A stretch of 62,600 bases of DNA. Origin: Chromera velia. Its lineage: Eukaryota; Sar; Chromeraceae. The notes below the pieces were generated by a model. It was not told where the DNA came from and searched no databases. It saw only the letters and a list, made by a program, of their open reading frames with translations. The stretch spans positions 115,232-177,831 of the forward strand of contig JAHBMJ010002204.1 of assembly GCA_018398765.1 (NCBI GenBank), given 5' to 3'. Both the position numbers and the translations under genes were made by a program. How positions within the stretch are numbered: the first letter of the stretch is position 1; each line of letters opens with the position of its first letter. Shown piece after piece: positions 46,266 through 56,209 of this stretch.

Positions 46266-46609
46266 TGGCCCTGTGAGGAGACAAGGCCAGACAAGTCGAA
46301 AAGATGGGCAGAGGCTACGAACCTTGAGAACAGAGAAGAAAAGGGACTGAGAAGAAAAGGAGGTCAACCACAGTCAGTGACAAAGCAGTTTTCTAGTTAC
46401 CAGATCCATGCACAGAATGCACACCATTGCCTACGTGTCCGACAGTCTGATTCCGTAATGAGACTCCGGAATGCTGCGAGGACACCGTGACCCGCGTCAC
46501 TGACATTCCGATCACTTCTCCATTCCTTCTTCTCTCGACCCCAGCTCTTGAATTGACCCGATCGATCGTACAATTTCCTGTCTCCGTGCCGTCTCCATGC
46601 ACGCCGTCT

Positions 46610-46668
46610 CCGAGAGAGCTTCGCCCCCGCGGCCCGCGCGCGTGCGCGAGCTTCGATTTCCGGGGCCA
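46610..46668. promoter_or_regulatory. GC/CpG-rich block between divergent genes
   Basis: A block with cccccgcggcccgcgcgcg lies in the 739-bp gap between the start codons of the ankyrin-like gene (46265, minus) and the transporter gene (47005, plus). It could be a shared promoter region. No TATA box or initiator was identified. Confidence 0.35.
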
Positions 46669-47004
46669 CCCGAGATCAGGAGACGGAGAGGCGGCACACA
46701 CTCAAGAGAACTTAAGAGAACGGAAGTGACAGAGGTGGTTTGTCGCGTATTCTTTGCGCTGATAGACCGCTGAGGAATCATCGTATCTGCTTATTGGCAC
46801 ATGTCATTGCGCTTCTCTTCGGCATGGGTTCAGAGCGTTGGTGCATGTGGGAGAAAAGACCTCAGAAGCCTTCCCATCACGAGTCCGTGTCTTCAGACAA
46901 GTTGACTGGGACTTTGGGCAGTCGGTTAGGCTAACCGGATTGCCATCTCTGATCAGCATAAAAAGCAACCTGTATCATCCTCTTTGCTCCCGCCTGCCAC
47001 AGAA

Positions 47005-48035
47005 ATGACGTTAAGTGAGCACCAACAGCAAGGCACAGAGGGTTGTCGGAACGGAGACGCCGCTACCGGCCCTTATGCGAGAATGGGCACCTGTCTGGCA
47101 GCTCTTCGATCTCTTGCCGGACTGCTGTGTGCTGCATTGGGAGCGTTCAGCTTTGCGCTCATGTCCCTCACTGCCGAGATCGCATCCCCCCACCTTGGAA
47201 GCGCCTTCCTGCTCATGATCGTCCGAGGGGTGGTGCAGATCGTTCTCTCCGTCTCTGTCTTCTACGGCAATCGCCTTCTGTTCAAGGGAAAGGGTCAGGG
47301 GGGAAGAGAGGACGATGGTGGAATTTTAGGGCCCAGAGACGCCAGATTTTGGCTGTACATTGGGAGAGGCCTGATCGGTGGGACATCTGCAGTCGCGTAC
47401 CTTTTTGTGCTCACACAACTGCCTCTAGGAGACGCGTCAGCCTTGAACAGCTCGGGCACTCTGGTTGCTGCTGCCCTCGGGTGGTTCTGGTTAAGGGAGC
47501 GCTGGCACTGGCTGAACTGGGTTGCTGGGGTAGCAACAGTTGTCGGTGCGTTCATTATTGCGCGTCCTTCCTTTCTGGCTCCTGTGCTGGGCCCTGTCGG
47601 ACTAGTCCCTTCCGATCTAGACGCACAGGATGATCCTATGATGTCCCGCCCGCTTGCGGTTGTTTTCGGTCTTTTCGCAGCAGTCGCTTCGGCCACTGGG
47701 TTGGCAGTGATTCGGAAATTCCGTCACGTTGCCTTCCCTGTGACGGTGTTTGTTCACAGCGTTGCTTCGGGGGGGATTGCTTTGTTGATTCTGGTCTGTT
47801 GGGACCGAATGCGGCCGTCTGTTGAGGATCTGAAGGGAATCCCCTTGGGGGTGGGGTGGGGGTTTGCAGTGCTGACGGGTGTGTTGGGGTTCTCCATGCA
47901 GTGCCTCTACACCCTGGCGTTGGTGTTCGAACAGGCAGGACCTTCTTTGTTTGCGATGACGTTGGACACCCCGATTTCGTTCGTTCTTCAGGTCGGGGGG
48001 GGGAGCCCTCTCTCTCTCTCTCTCTCCATCCCTCC

Positions 48036-48115
<80 letters not shown>

Positions 48116-50704
48116 TGTGTGTGTGTGTGTTATTGTACCTGCTATGCTACCAATCTTCCTTTCTTGACGCTTTCCCCTCGTTGTGGAGCTCTCTTCGCAG
48201 TCCTTTGGATCTGGTCCCCGCTTTGTGGACCTTCGGCCCTCCTCTCAAAAATCACACGCATCTTCTTCTCCCAAGACAATTCGAATCTGGTCTTCCTTGT
48301 GTCGCTGTCTGCGGCAATTAGTCTGCATTTCATTCGGATCTCGGTGCAGCCAAATTACACTTTGGAGGGAAATCCGTTGATGGAGGAACGTCAATCTTCT
48401 GTAGTCTGATTGGTTGAATTGCCGGAAGGTTGTTTTCAGCGCTTCTGAACGTTTGTGCATGTATTCCCTCCCGCACGCAGGCTCTGGTGCTGGGAACATC
48501 TCTAGGCACAGGCAGCCTTGTGGGGGGGGCTCTGATAGTCGCCTCTGTCCTGCTGTTGTTGGCGACAAAGCTCTATTGCGTCCAACCACCAGGGCCCGTG
48601 TCAGAAAGCGGGGAGAGGGGGCAGCAGAAAGGGGAAGAGGGAGACGAGGGTGGGCTGGAGATGACAGAGGAAGGTCGTAGAACAGTAGTGGAGGAGGGGG
48701 GACGTGGTTTGTCTGTTTGTGAAGACGAAGAAGAACAAGAACAAGAAGGAGAGGAAGAAGAAAGGCCCTCGTCGCCTGTCGAGGAAAACAGAGGACATTC
48801 GGCAATACAGAGGTTGGTCCCGACTGGTTTTGTCATACATTGCTGTTTTTGAGTTGCTTGCTTGCGTGTATGCTATTTCTCCTTTCTTTTCTCCCCAGCT
48901 TCTCTTTCTGCTCGTCTCTTTTCATTTCTTCTTGTTCACTCAGTGTTCTGGCTCTTTCCTTCCGTCTTTTCTTCCTCTCCTCCTTTTTCAAGTGCTGCCT
49001 TCTCTAAATACGCCTTCACCCCTCGATGCTTCAGAAGTAACCTCCCACTACTCCCCTTGTCAAACGCCTTTCAAAAAAGGTTTCGATCAGTTTTCACCCC
49101 CCCCGTTTCAGATGAGTCTGCATATCGCTCTTCCATCAGCCCTAAGTTCATCCCCCCTGCAGTCCCCCGACCCCCTCGCTGAGCGGCATACAGCGCGGCG
49201 AAGAACCGGAAGGGCGCGCCGCTATGCTGAAGGGAGACGTCCTGGAAGAGCGACAGTTACAGGGGACAGCGTGGCGGCGGAGAAGAGCAGGGAGGGGAGA
49301 GTTTGAAGTGGAAGAGGATTCTTTTATAATCGACGAGGTGGAAGTCGGACGACCTCATTCTGTCTCCCGGTCGGTCCCTCTCTCTCCCTCCGTCCCTCTC
49401 TCTCTCTTGTCGTCCATCACTCTTTCTTTGATCGCTACCAAACGAGTTTCTTTTTTATACTACCTGCCGCTTCCTGCCCCCTTTTGCACAATCCAATCAT
49501 CGTAAGCAGCTCTCCAGATGCATGCCCCCTCTTCCGGGCCACCTTTTTTCTTTTTTCTTCTTTCCTCTTCAGTGCGTTGGTTTATTCGTTGTCTTCTCTT
49601 CACTATCTCCTCCCTCTGTCCCCTGTTCATTCCTGCAGCCAGCTGACTCAGGACACGGAGACTCCATCACTTTTTCACCACAACCACCAAGAACAACCAC
49701 CCCTTCTTTCTTCCTTCAACTTCTTCGAGACCGTCAGAGAAGAGACCCTCAGAGGCCCCAGAGTCACTAACCTCCTTCCTCACTTTGAAGCCATCGCAGC
49801 TGGACTGTCCCAGTTGCCATCCACAGACCCCACACCCTCCCCAGACTTCCTTAGATCGGACCCGGATTATGAAGCCTACTACAGAGTCTTCAAGGACAAT
49901 TTTGGGGTCTTCTACAAGCACCTGTGTGCCAGCATTCCCTTCTTTCTTGAGGAACAAATCCGACTGGGCGTTGCCATCAGCCGCCTCGCTCTCGCAGCCC
50001 CCGTCTCCGTCTCTCTCTCTGACGGTCCATTCACTTACTATGAAACGAGTGCGGCCGACGGGACTCAAGGCAGGTCTTTGGGGGAGTACGGAGACGGACG
50101 GATTCAAGCTCTGACGGACTCCCCCAATCCCGCAAACAGGGATACATTCCGGCGCCTGTGTTGCCACTCCCGCTCCCGCATGCATGTAGGTCCCTGGTGC
50201 GATGTCACCCCTGAGTTTTTGTCTCGGCATGCAGACATGCATGTGTTCTCCTCTGGTTTCGATTTGATTTTCGAGAACACCACTTTCCAGATGTACGGGC
50301 CCAAACGAGGAGATCAAATTGCGTACGTGAAACGGGTGATGAAGCCAGGGGGGCTGTTGATTCTGTCAGAAAAGCTCTTGGCAGACTGTGAAACGTACTC
50401 TCGACAAGAAGAGGTAAAGAACAGACTGTTCAAGTCTCGGTATCTTTCTACAAAGGCCATTGATGAGAAAAAGACACAAATTCTGGGAGACATGGAACGG
50501 TGTCAGGTCGATTTAGGCACTTTGGTTGGTGCCTTGAGGTCTCACTTCAATCACGCATATCTGATCTGGAACAGCACAAATTTCTACGAAGTCGTGGCGT
50601 CAGACGACAAGCACCGCCTCGATCTTTTCGTTTCTTTTCTTGGCCCTTTGTATGTCCCGCCCCCGTTTCTGTTTGAGGAGACACCTGTGAGACCTCTCTT
50701 TTAG
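47005..50704 (+). CDS. EamA-family transporter joined to a class I SAM methyltransferase (fusion model)
   Basis: Exons 47005-47991, 48481-48812, 49163-49369 and 49639-50704 agree in phase (0, 2, 2) and give about 863 aa. The start is the ATG after acagaa; the frame upstream begins only with TTG. Exons 1-2 encode a ten-helix drug/metabolite transporter: two EamA repeats, with GRGLIGGTSAVAYLFVLTQL and LGDASALNSSGTLVAAALGW typical, and the last helix LVGGALIVASVLLLL in exon 2. A Glu/Gly-rich linker follows. Exon 4 is a methyltransferase like those of bacteria and cyanobacteria: YYETSAADGT (cofactor loop), FDLIFENTTFQMYGPKRGDQ, VMKPGGLLILSEKLL and AYLIWNSTNFYEVVASDD. If exon 3 starts its own transcript (ATG at 49224), these are two genes. 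The fusion is inference from phase; both domains are secure. Confidence 0.65.
48005..48132. repeat. (CT)n(GT)n microsatellite next to a 5' splice site
   Basis: The run begins about 15 bases after the donor at 47992 and fills the start of the 489-bp intron of the transporter gene, in TC-then-TG order on the sense strand. Confidence 0.95.
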
Positions 50705-50996
50705 ACTCATCCAGTTCTTTGTTTCCCTGCAAGTCTTTTTTCCGTCTTTGCCTCTCTACAATCCCTCTAGCTGTCTCTCGATCCCTGTCTGATTCTTGGT
50801 CGATCGCTCGTGGCTTCCTTCCGGCTTTTTTCGTTCTGCCTGCTCCCGCTGCTTCTTCGGAAGAGGAGAGGGGACGGCGTCCTGCCTGCCTGCCTGCCTG
50901 CCTACCTTTGTCCAGGAAGGAAAGGGTTTTCTTGCCTCTCAGAGCCATCAAAGAGGCTCTGAGTAATGCCGGGGGGGGATCGAGGGATCGATAACG

Positions 50997-51112
50997 TAGA
51001 TCAACCTCTCTCTCTCATTCTTTCTCCCTTCGTCCATCCATCCATCCTAGATCAACCTCTCTCTCTCGTTCTTTCTCCCTTCGTCCATCCATCCATCCAT
51101 CCATCCATTGAT
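50997..51112. repeat. Two tandem copies of a 55-60-bp unit at the LINE 5' end
   Basis: Two copies of tagatcaacctctctctctc, each followed by ttctttctcccttcgtccat and CATC units, abut the 5' leader of the LINE. They may be promoter monomers of the element or a pre-existing microsatellite target. Between 50705 and 50996 there is only a CCTG run and no gene. Confidence 0.6.
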
Positions 51113-54100
51113 TGTGTCCCTCCACTCCCCTTGTGCGTTTGAAATTATGTATGCCTCAATGGGTCTCTCTCAACCAGCCTTATTTTCATTCTTCATATTG
51201 CCTTTTCTTGTTTTGCTCAGCTACAGTCTCTCCTTCAGCTCATTTTTCACGCGTGTTGCATCCGTCTTTCTTTGTTTAATTTGTGCACATTGCATGCCTA
51301 TTTATTTGTATGGTCACTCTCTCGCACTCTGGTTTCTTTTATGCTGGAGGGACTTTTGGTTGCCTTCCTTTTTCTTTTGCTGGATCTTCTCCTCTTCTTT
51401 TATTTCTCATTTCGGTTTGGCGTCCCTTTTTGTTCTTATCTCTTTGGCTTGTTTTCCCTTTTTTCCGATCTCTCTTTCGGGGATGGGGGGTGGAAAAGGG
51501 AATCAGGCGATGGGAGGGGTAGGAAGGAAGGAAAGTAGAGGGAACGCAACGAGACGAGGAGAGAAAGAAAGAGGAGGCAAGAGACAGGGAGGGAGTGAGA
51601 AAAAAGGAAGGAGCGCGGATGGAGGAGGTGGGGATGACTCGGGTTCCCCGAGAAATGCAGAGGAAAGAAAGGTGGAAACGCCACAGTGCTGTAAGTGCAG
51701 CTGTGCAGCGAAGAGCACCTGCATGGGCTGTGGGTGCGCCAGGGAAGGGAGGGCATGCAACAATTGTTCACTAGGTAGACAAGGGAAATGCATGAACCCA
51801 TATGGTTATACAGGAAAGCTCAACCAGACGGGAAAAAGAGGCCGTCCTAAGAATGCTCCCTGCTCTTCTTCACCTTCCTCTTCTTCTTCTTCTTCTTCTT
51901 CTTTTTCCTCTTCTTCGTCTTCTTCTTCTTCTTCTTCTTCATCTTCTTCTTCTTCTTCTCCTTCTTCTTCCTCTTCTTCTTCTTCTTCTCCTTCTTCTCC
52001 TTCTTCTTCCTTTTCTTCTTTTGTACCTTCAGCCTCCTTTGGTATTGTAGGTCACTGGAGATTGCATAGGGGGGCCAGGCTGTTTGAATTAAAATGGAGG
52101 GGACAGGAGAAGACAGAGTGGATCAGAGAGAGTGATTTCATGAAAGGAAAGGAAGGACAAGAATTGGAGGAGAGGCGGAAAGCAATCATCGAATACTGGA
52201 AAGCGAGAAGGGAAGAGCAAAAGAGAAACAGGAAGTGTGTATTTGTATGTGGACCAAAGAGCAACCTCCGTTTTGCTTTTGTCAACGTTGGAGGTTTGGG
52301 GACCAAGATAGAGAGGGGCAGCCTCCTCACATGGCTAGACCGTCAGGACGCAGACGTTGTTGTCTTGACAGAAACACAACATCCCTCTTCAGAGATTGCA
52401 CTTGGGGGCTGGAGAGGGATAAATTGGTGCCACAGGGAATGGAAGAGACGCAAGATGAATGTCAGAGTAGCCTGTGCTGACAGAGCGGCACGCTCGGGAG
52501 GGGTTTGCATCCTGATCCGGTCAGAGAGATGGGGGGAGCTGAGACCGGAATTCGAGCTCCTCGGTCCTAGCATCGGGAGGGCAATAATTCACACGGCAGG
52601 TCGCAGACTACATGTGTTTGGGGTCTACCTCCCGGGGGGATGGTCCAACCACAAAAACAACGAGACGAAGGAACTCTTGTCTGATGCTCTTTCGGCGGTG
52701 CCTCTGGGGGAACCCAGGGTAGTCATGGGAGACTTCAACTCCCACAGGGGGTCCACGGTGCCGACGGGTCTTCACTGGAGCAGAGAGGCTCTGATCGACG
52801 AAAGGGATGGGAGCCAGCCCGAGGAGGAACCGCCTCCTCTCTTCCTCAGAGAGACAGAATGCATGCAGTCAGTCAACCCCATGGGGAGGGAATTAATTAA
52901 TCTCTGTATGGAATGTAACCTTTTTGTTGTGAATGGAATGAAAGGGCTTTCGGGAGGGCAAGATTTTCATTTTTCGGGCTCATGCACTTGTAAATCAAAA
53001 GCAACAGGAAGGGAAGCATCCGTTGTCAACTACACTCTCATTGACCCTTTCCTGCTCTCCTCTCTTTCTGACTGGAAAGTGGATTTTGATGACATTCTTT
53101 CCACTGGAACGGCGGCCAGTGGGCACGATCACGCGTCCATCTCCTTTTCTCTCTCATGTTCTTCTCTTGAATCTGTGGGAAAGAAAGACGATCATCCTCG
53201 TCTCCTTCCTTGTCACCCTCTCTTTCAGTCAGCGCGAACGGAAGCAGGAACTGACCATGACTTGCTGCCAATCGCAGCAGCGGTTAAAGAATTCGCTGAA
53301 CGGACGTGGGGGGGGTTATGGGACCACCACACAGAAGTTGAGCCTTTTGATGAGCCTCCTCCTGCCCCTCCACCTCCACCCGATTCCTACCCTTCCCTTC
53401 TTCCCCCTTCAACTTCCATGTCCCATCCGGAGGGGGAGCCAAACGGCCACCCCAAAGGAATCAGAGAAAGCTTGCAGGCTCTTGTTTCTGCCTGGGGTAG
53501 AGTGCTTGTAGGGCCTGTAAAGCAGACAAAGAGAGGCAAAAGGCAAGGGGGGGGGTCCAAGGAAGGAAGGGGGTCATTCAATAAGAGAGAGGGATGGTGG
53601 GATGATGAGTGTCAAAATGTGCATGAGGAGTTAAAGAGAGCGACCAAAGAATCAAAGGAAGCGACGGACCAAGAGACGAGGGAAAGAGAGGGGGAGAATG
53701 CGACACGGCTTCTCAAGAAGAGAAAAGAAATCTTTAGGAAGAAAAGAGCAAGGCATCAGAAAGCTGAGAGAGAGATGGTGAGAAAGGAGCTGCTGCATGA
53801 TCCTCTTTTTCTGTGGAAGCAGCGAAGGAAGGTGTCAGGGGGGGGAAATGCAAGACCGACAGCCAGAGAATTCTCGAACCATTGGGCAGGGGTCTTTGAT
53901 GGGGAGGGGGACCTGCCTAAACCTGCACCCGAGCCTGACCCGCCTGAGCATTTTGTTTTCTCTCACAAACAGATCATGGACCGACTGAAAGGAATGGATA
54001 AGAAAAAGGCAGCGGGACTGGATGGTATCTCTCCCAAGCAGCTTGATTTGTGTTTTTCTCATTCTCCTCTTTCTCGTTTTCTTTTGTTTACTTTCTTCAA

Positions 54101-56205
54101 CTTGATGCATGCTTACTCTTGCTGGCCTGAGAATTGGAACGTGCTGAGAATCGTCCCTGTACCGAAAGGAGTCCCTTCCCCCAATCCGAATGAATGGCGG
54201 CCGGTCCATGTCGTGAACCCTCTCGCAAAGCTTTTTGGTCTCTTGATGGATGACCGGGTCCGCTCCCAGTCGCGGTTTGATGAGAGACAGGTAGGCTTCA
54301 GGAAGGGAGTTGGGACCAGGGAAGGGATCGGAGCGGTGGTGGGCCTTACGCAGTCGTGCAGAAAGAAAAAGAGAGCGCTGTTGGGAGGTTTTGTCGACTT
54401 TTCTAAGGCGTTTGACTCAATCCCACGAGACAAACTCTTAGTGAAGTTAGAGAAGGAAGGCATCCAACGTGCAGACCTCTCTATGGTGACAGTAATGTAT
54501 AGAGGGGTCAGGGCAAGAGTGGACGGGGACAGTATGTTATTTAATGAAGGGGCGGGCGTCAAACAAGGGGATGCATTGTCTCCTTCTCTTTTTCTTTCGT
54601 ATGTGAATGACCTGCATGAATGTATTAGTAATGGACTGAGGGAGGATGGGAGCCAGACAGAGAAAGTTTGTTTGGGTGAGCAAGAAGTGGGGAGCCTGGG
54701 GTACGCGGACGACTTAGTTCTTTTTGCGCACTGCACCTCAGACCTCCAAGCCAAATTCAATGCATTGCATATATATTGTGAGAAGTGGGGGTTGAAAGTT
54801 AATTTGAAGAAAACAAAAATCCTCCGTCTGTCTGATGAGTGTGATGAATGTGCAGGAGCAGTCATGTATGGAGGGAAAGAAGTAGAGAGAACGGAGGAAT
54901 ATAAATATCTGGGATGCTTGTTTTTTGAAGGGGGGGACTTGGTTCGATCGATTGAAGCGCGGCTGCGAAACGGAGAGCGTGCGTTGGGGGCAGTGATTGG
55001 GTTGGCAGCAAGCATGCCAGGGTTGTCTCTTGGGGCGAAGATTCAGCTCCTGCAGACCTGCTGGGAACCGGTTGCGTTGTATAGTCTCGAGTGTCTCCCT
55101 GTCAGGCAGACAGACTGGGAATCGATCGATAATTTGCGTTTGCGTTTCGTGCGTTGGGCTGCCCGTCTTCCCTTCCGCAGCCTCCGCATTCCTTCTCTTC
55201 TTTGTTTAGGTCTCCTTCCTGTGCGAGCTCTTCTGTGTGCCCGTTTTGCAAACCTCTGGATCTCTCTAAGTCGTTCCACCCTCCTTATCCCTCAGGCACT
55301 TCTCAGGGTCTGGAGGGGGCCAGAAGGCCAGAGGCAGAGAAGAACGGTGCGTGGACTCTTTGTATGGGCCGACCTTGAATTTCTAATGTCTCTCCCCATA
55401 CAGGCTTCAGGAAGGAATCCAGGCAGACAGAACCTTTTTGTCGATTCAAAAATAAAGGATGCAGTGGGAAAGGAGTGTATAAGAAAAAGAGAGCAACAAG
55501 AGGCTACACGTTTTCCCCTGACTGCACATCTGTCTGGTATACAGAGAGCCTTTCCTTCTTCTTCCAGATCCTGTCTCTTTCTTCTCTCTTCCCGTTACGA
55601 ACACAGGGGAGGGGGCAGAGTGAGAGTTTTTGGTCTGCCTAAGAAAGCTCTGCATGAGAGGATTGAGTCGTTGGTAAGGGTCCTTTCCTTCAACAGACAA
55701 GGTGAGAGAGCAGGCGTGTCTGCTGAGGTCTTCTGCAAAGAGTCTTCGTGCATGGAAGGGAGGAAAGTTGATGACCTATGGCATAGATTGTCGGTTTGCC
55801 CTCGGTGGGCCTCCGCAAGGGAGGGGTTACGGGCCATTGACTCTGAGAGACAGGCACATCGGTTGCAGGGACTCAGAGTGAATGGTAATTCGGGTGTGGA
55901 GGGAGCAGACACGGGAGAGAAGGAGCCGAGGAAATTGTTGTGGGATGGCTTGAAGGCAGACCCCGAAAGCGCTATGAAAATTGTTCGAGAGCTTTGTATT
56001 TCTTTTTATTCACTTGAATCAGATTGATTAACTTGTTGTTTCTCGCTTTTTCCTCTGATTCCAAATCAGCTTCGCTGTTGAAGTCTTACTTCAGCCTACC
56101 GTCTCTTGAAGTAGAGCTAGGATCTTGAACAAGACTTGCATGAACATGGACTGCCAGGAGCTAGGCTCCGACGGCTATAGTCATTCATTCATTCATTCAT
56201 GCATG
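51000..56205 (+). mobile_element. LINE (non-LTR) retrotransposon, apparently full length
   Basis: It has a T/C-rich leader, one long ORF (51483-56027), about 150 bp of 3' UTR, and a terminal (ATTC)n run near 56177-56200 in place of poly-A. Non-LTR elements often end in short tandem repeats. The CATC repeats before it may mark the insertion site. The element starts about 300 bp after the methyltransferase stop codon and is in the same orientation. Exact ends need a second copy for comparison. Confidence 0.75.
51483..56027 (+). CDS. LINE ORF: CXC-like cluster, AT-hook, chromodomain-like, APE endonuclease, reverse transcriptase
   Basis: The uninterrupted frame opens at 51108, but the first 125 codons are a T-rich hydrophobic leader. 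The ATG at 51483 (MGGGKGNQAMGG) gives 1514 aa. Residues 69-103 form a cysteine cluster (CKCSCAAKSTCMGCGC), like the tesmin/TSO1 CXC type. Residues 118-123 (KRGRPK) are an AT-hook, and about 128-180 a Ser/Pro run. Residues about 187-220 (HRGARLFELKWRGQEKTEW, then IRESDF) resemble a chromodomain. An APE-type endonuclease follows: FAFVNVGGLG, VVVLTETQ, VVMGDFNSH and GHDHASISF. The reverse transcriptase has FVDFSKAFDSI, GVKQGDALSPSLF and the catalytic YADD near 1074. A C-terminal Cys/His cluster lies near 1415-1440. It would copy its RNA at a nicked target. No inactivating change was seen. Confidence 0.85.
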   Translation: MGGGKGNQAMGGVGRKESRGNATRRGEKERGGKRQGGSEKKGRSADGGGGDDSGSPRNAEERKVETPQCCKCSCAAKSTCMGCGCAREGRACNNCSLGRQGKCMNPYGYTGKLNQTGKRGRPKNAPCSSSPSSSSSSSSSFSSSSSSSSSSSSSSSSSSPSSSSSSSSSPSSPSSSFSSFVPSASFGIVGHWRLHRGARLFELKWRGQEKTEWIRESDFMKGKEGQELEERRKAIIEYWKARREEQKRNRKCVFVCGPKSNLRFAFVNVGGLGTKIERGSLLTWLDRQDADVVVLTETQHPSSEIALGGWRGINWCHREWKRRKMNVRVACADRAARSGGVCILIRSERWGELRPEFELLGPSIGRAIIHTAGRRLHVFGVYLPGGWSNHKNNETKELLSDALSAVPLGEPRVVMGDFNSHRGSTVPTGLHWSREALIDERDGSQPEEEPPPLFLRETECMQSVNPMGRELINLCMECNLFVVNGMKGLSGGQDFHFSGSCTCKSKATGREASVVNYTLIDPFLLSSLSDWKVDFDDILSTGTAASGHDHASISFSLSCSSLESVGKKDDHPRLLPCHPLFQSARTEAGTDHDLLPIAAAVKEFAERTWGGLWDHHTEVEPFDEPPPAPPPPPDSYPSLLPPSTSMSHPEGEPNGHPKGIRESLQALVSAWGRVLVGPVKQTKRGKRQGGGSKEGRGSFNKREGWWDDECQNVHEELKRATKESKEATDQETREREGENATRLLKKRKEIFRKKRARHQKAEREMVRKELLHDPLFLWKQRRKVSGGGNARPTAREFSNHWAGVFDGEGDLPKPAPEPDPPEHFVFSHKQIMDRLKGMDKKKAAGLDGISPKQLDLCFSHSPLSRFLLFTFFNLMHAYSCWPENWNVLRIVPVPKGVPSPNPNEWRPVHVVNPLAKLFGLLMDDRVRSQSRFDERQVGFRKGVGTREGIGAVVGLTQSCRKKKRALLGGFVDFSKAFDSIPRDKLLVKLEKEGIQRADLSMVTVMYRGVRARVDGDSMLFNEGAGVKQGDALSPSLFLSYVNDLHECISNGLREDGSQTEKVCLGEQEVGSLGYADDLVLFAHCTSDLQAKFNALHIYCEKWGLKVNLKKTKILRLSDECDECAGAVMYGGKEVERTEEYKYLGCLFFEGGDLVRSIEARLRNGERALGAVIGLAASMPGLSLGAKIQLLQTCWEPVALYSLECLPVRQTDWESIDNLRLRFVRWAARLPFRSLRIPSLLCLGLLPVRALLCARFANLWISLSRSTLLIPQALLRVWRGPEGQRQRRTVRGLFVWADLEFLMSLPIQASGRNPGRQNLFVDSKIKDAVGKECIRKREQQEATRFPLTAHLSGIQRAFPSSSRSCLFLLSSRYEHRGGGRVRVFGLPKKALHERIESLVRVLSFNRQGERAGVSAEVFCKESSCMEGRKVDDLWHRLSVCPRWASAREGLRAIDSERQAHRLQGLRVNGNSGVEGADTGEKEPRKLLWDGLKADPESAMKIVRELCISFYSLESD

Positions 56206-56209
56206 TATG

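Noticed and set aside
45036-46490. Plus-strand 484-aa ORF
   Set aside because: It is antisense to exon 1 of the ankyrin-like gene. The minus strand has phase-matched splice sites and recognisable repeats.
51108-51482. Hydrophobic N-terminal extension of the LINE ORF
   Set aside because: It begins with TTG and runs through a T/C-rich leader. The ATG at 51483 is followed by typical basic, Cys-rich ORF sequence.
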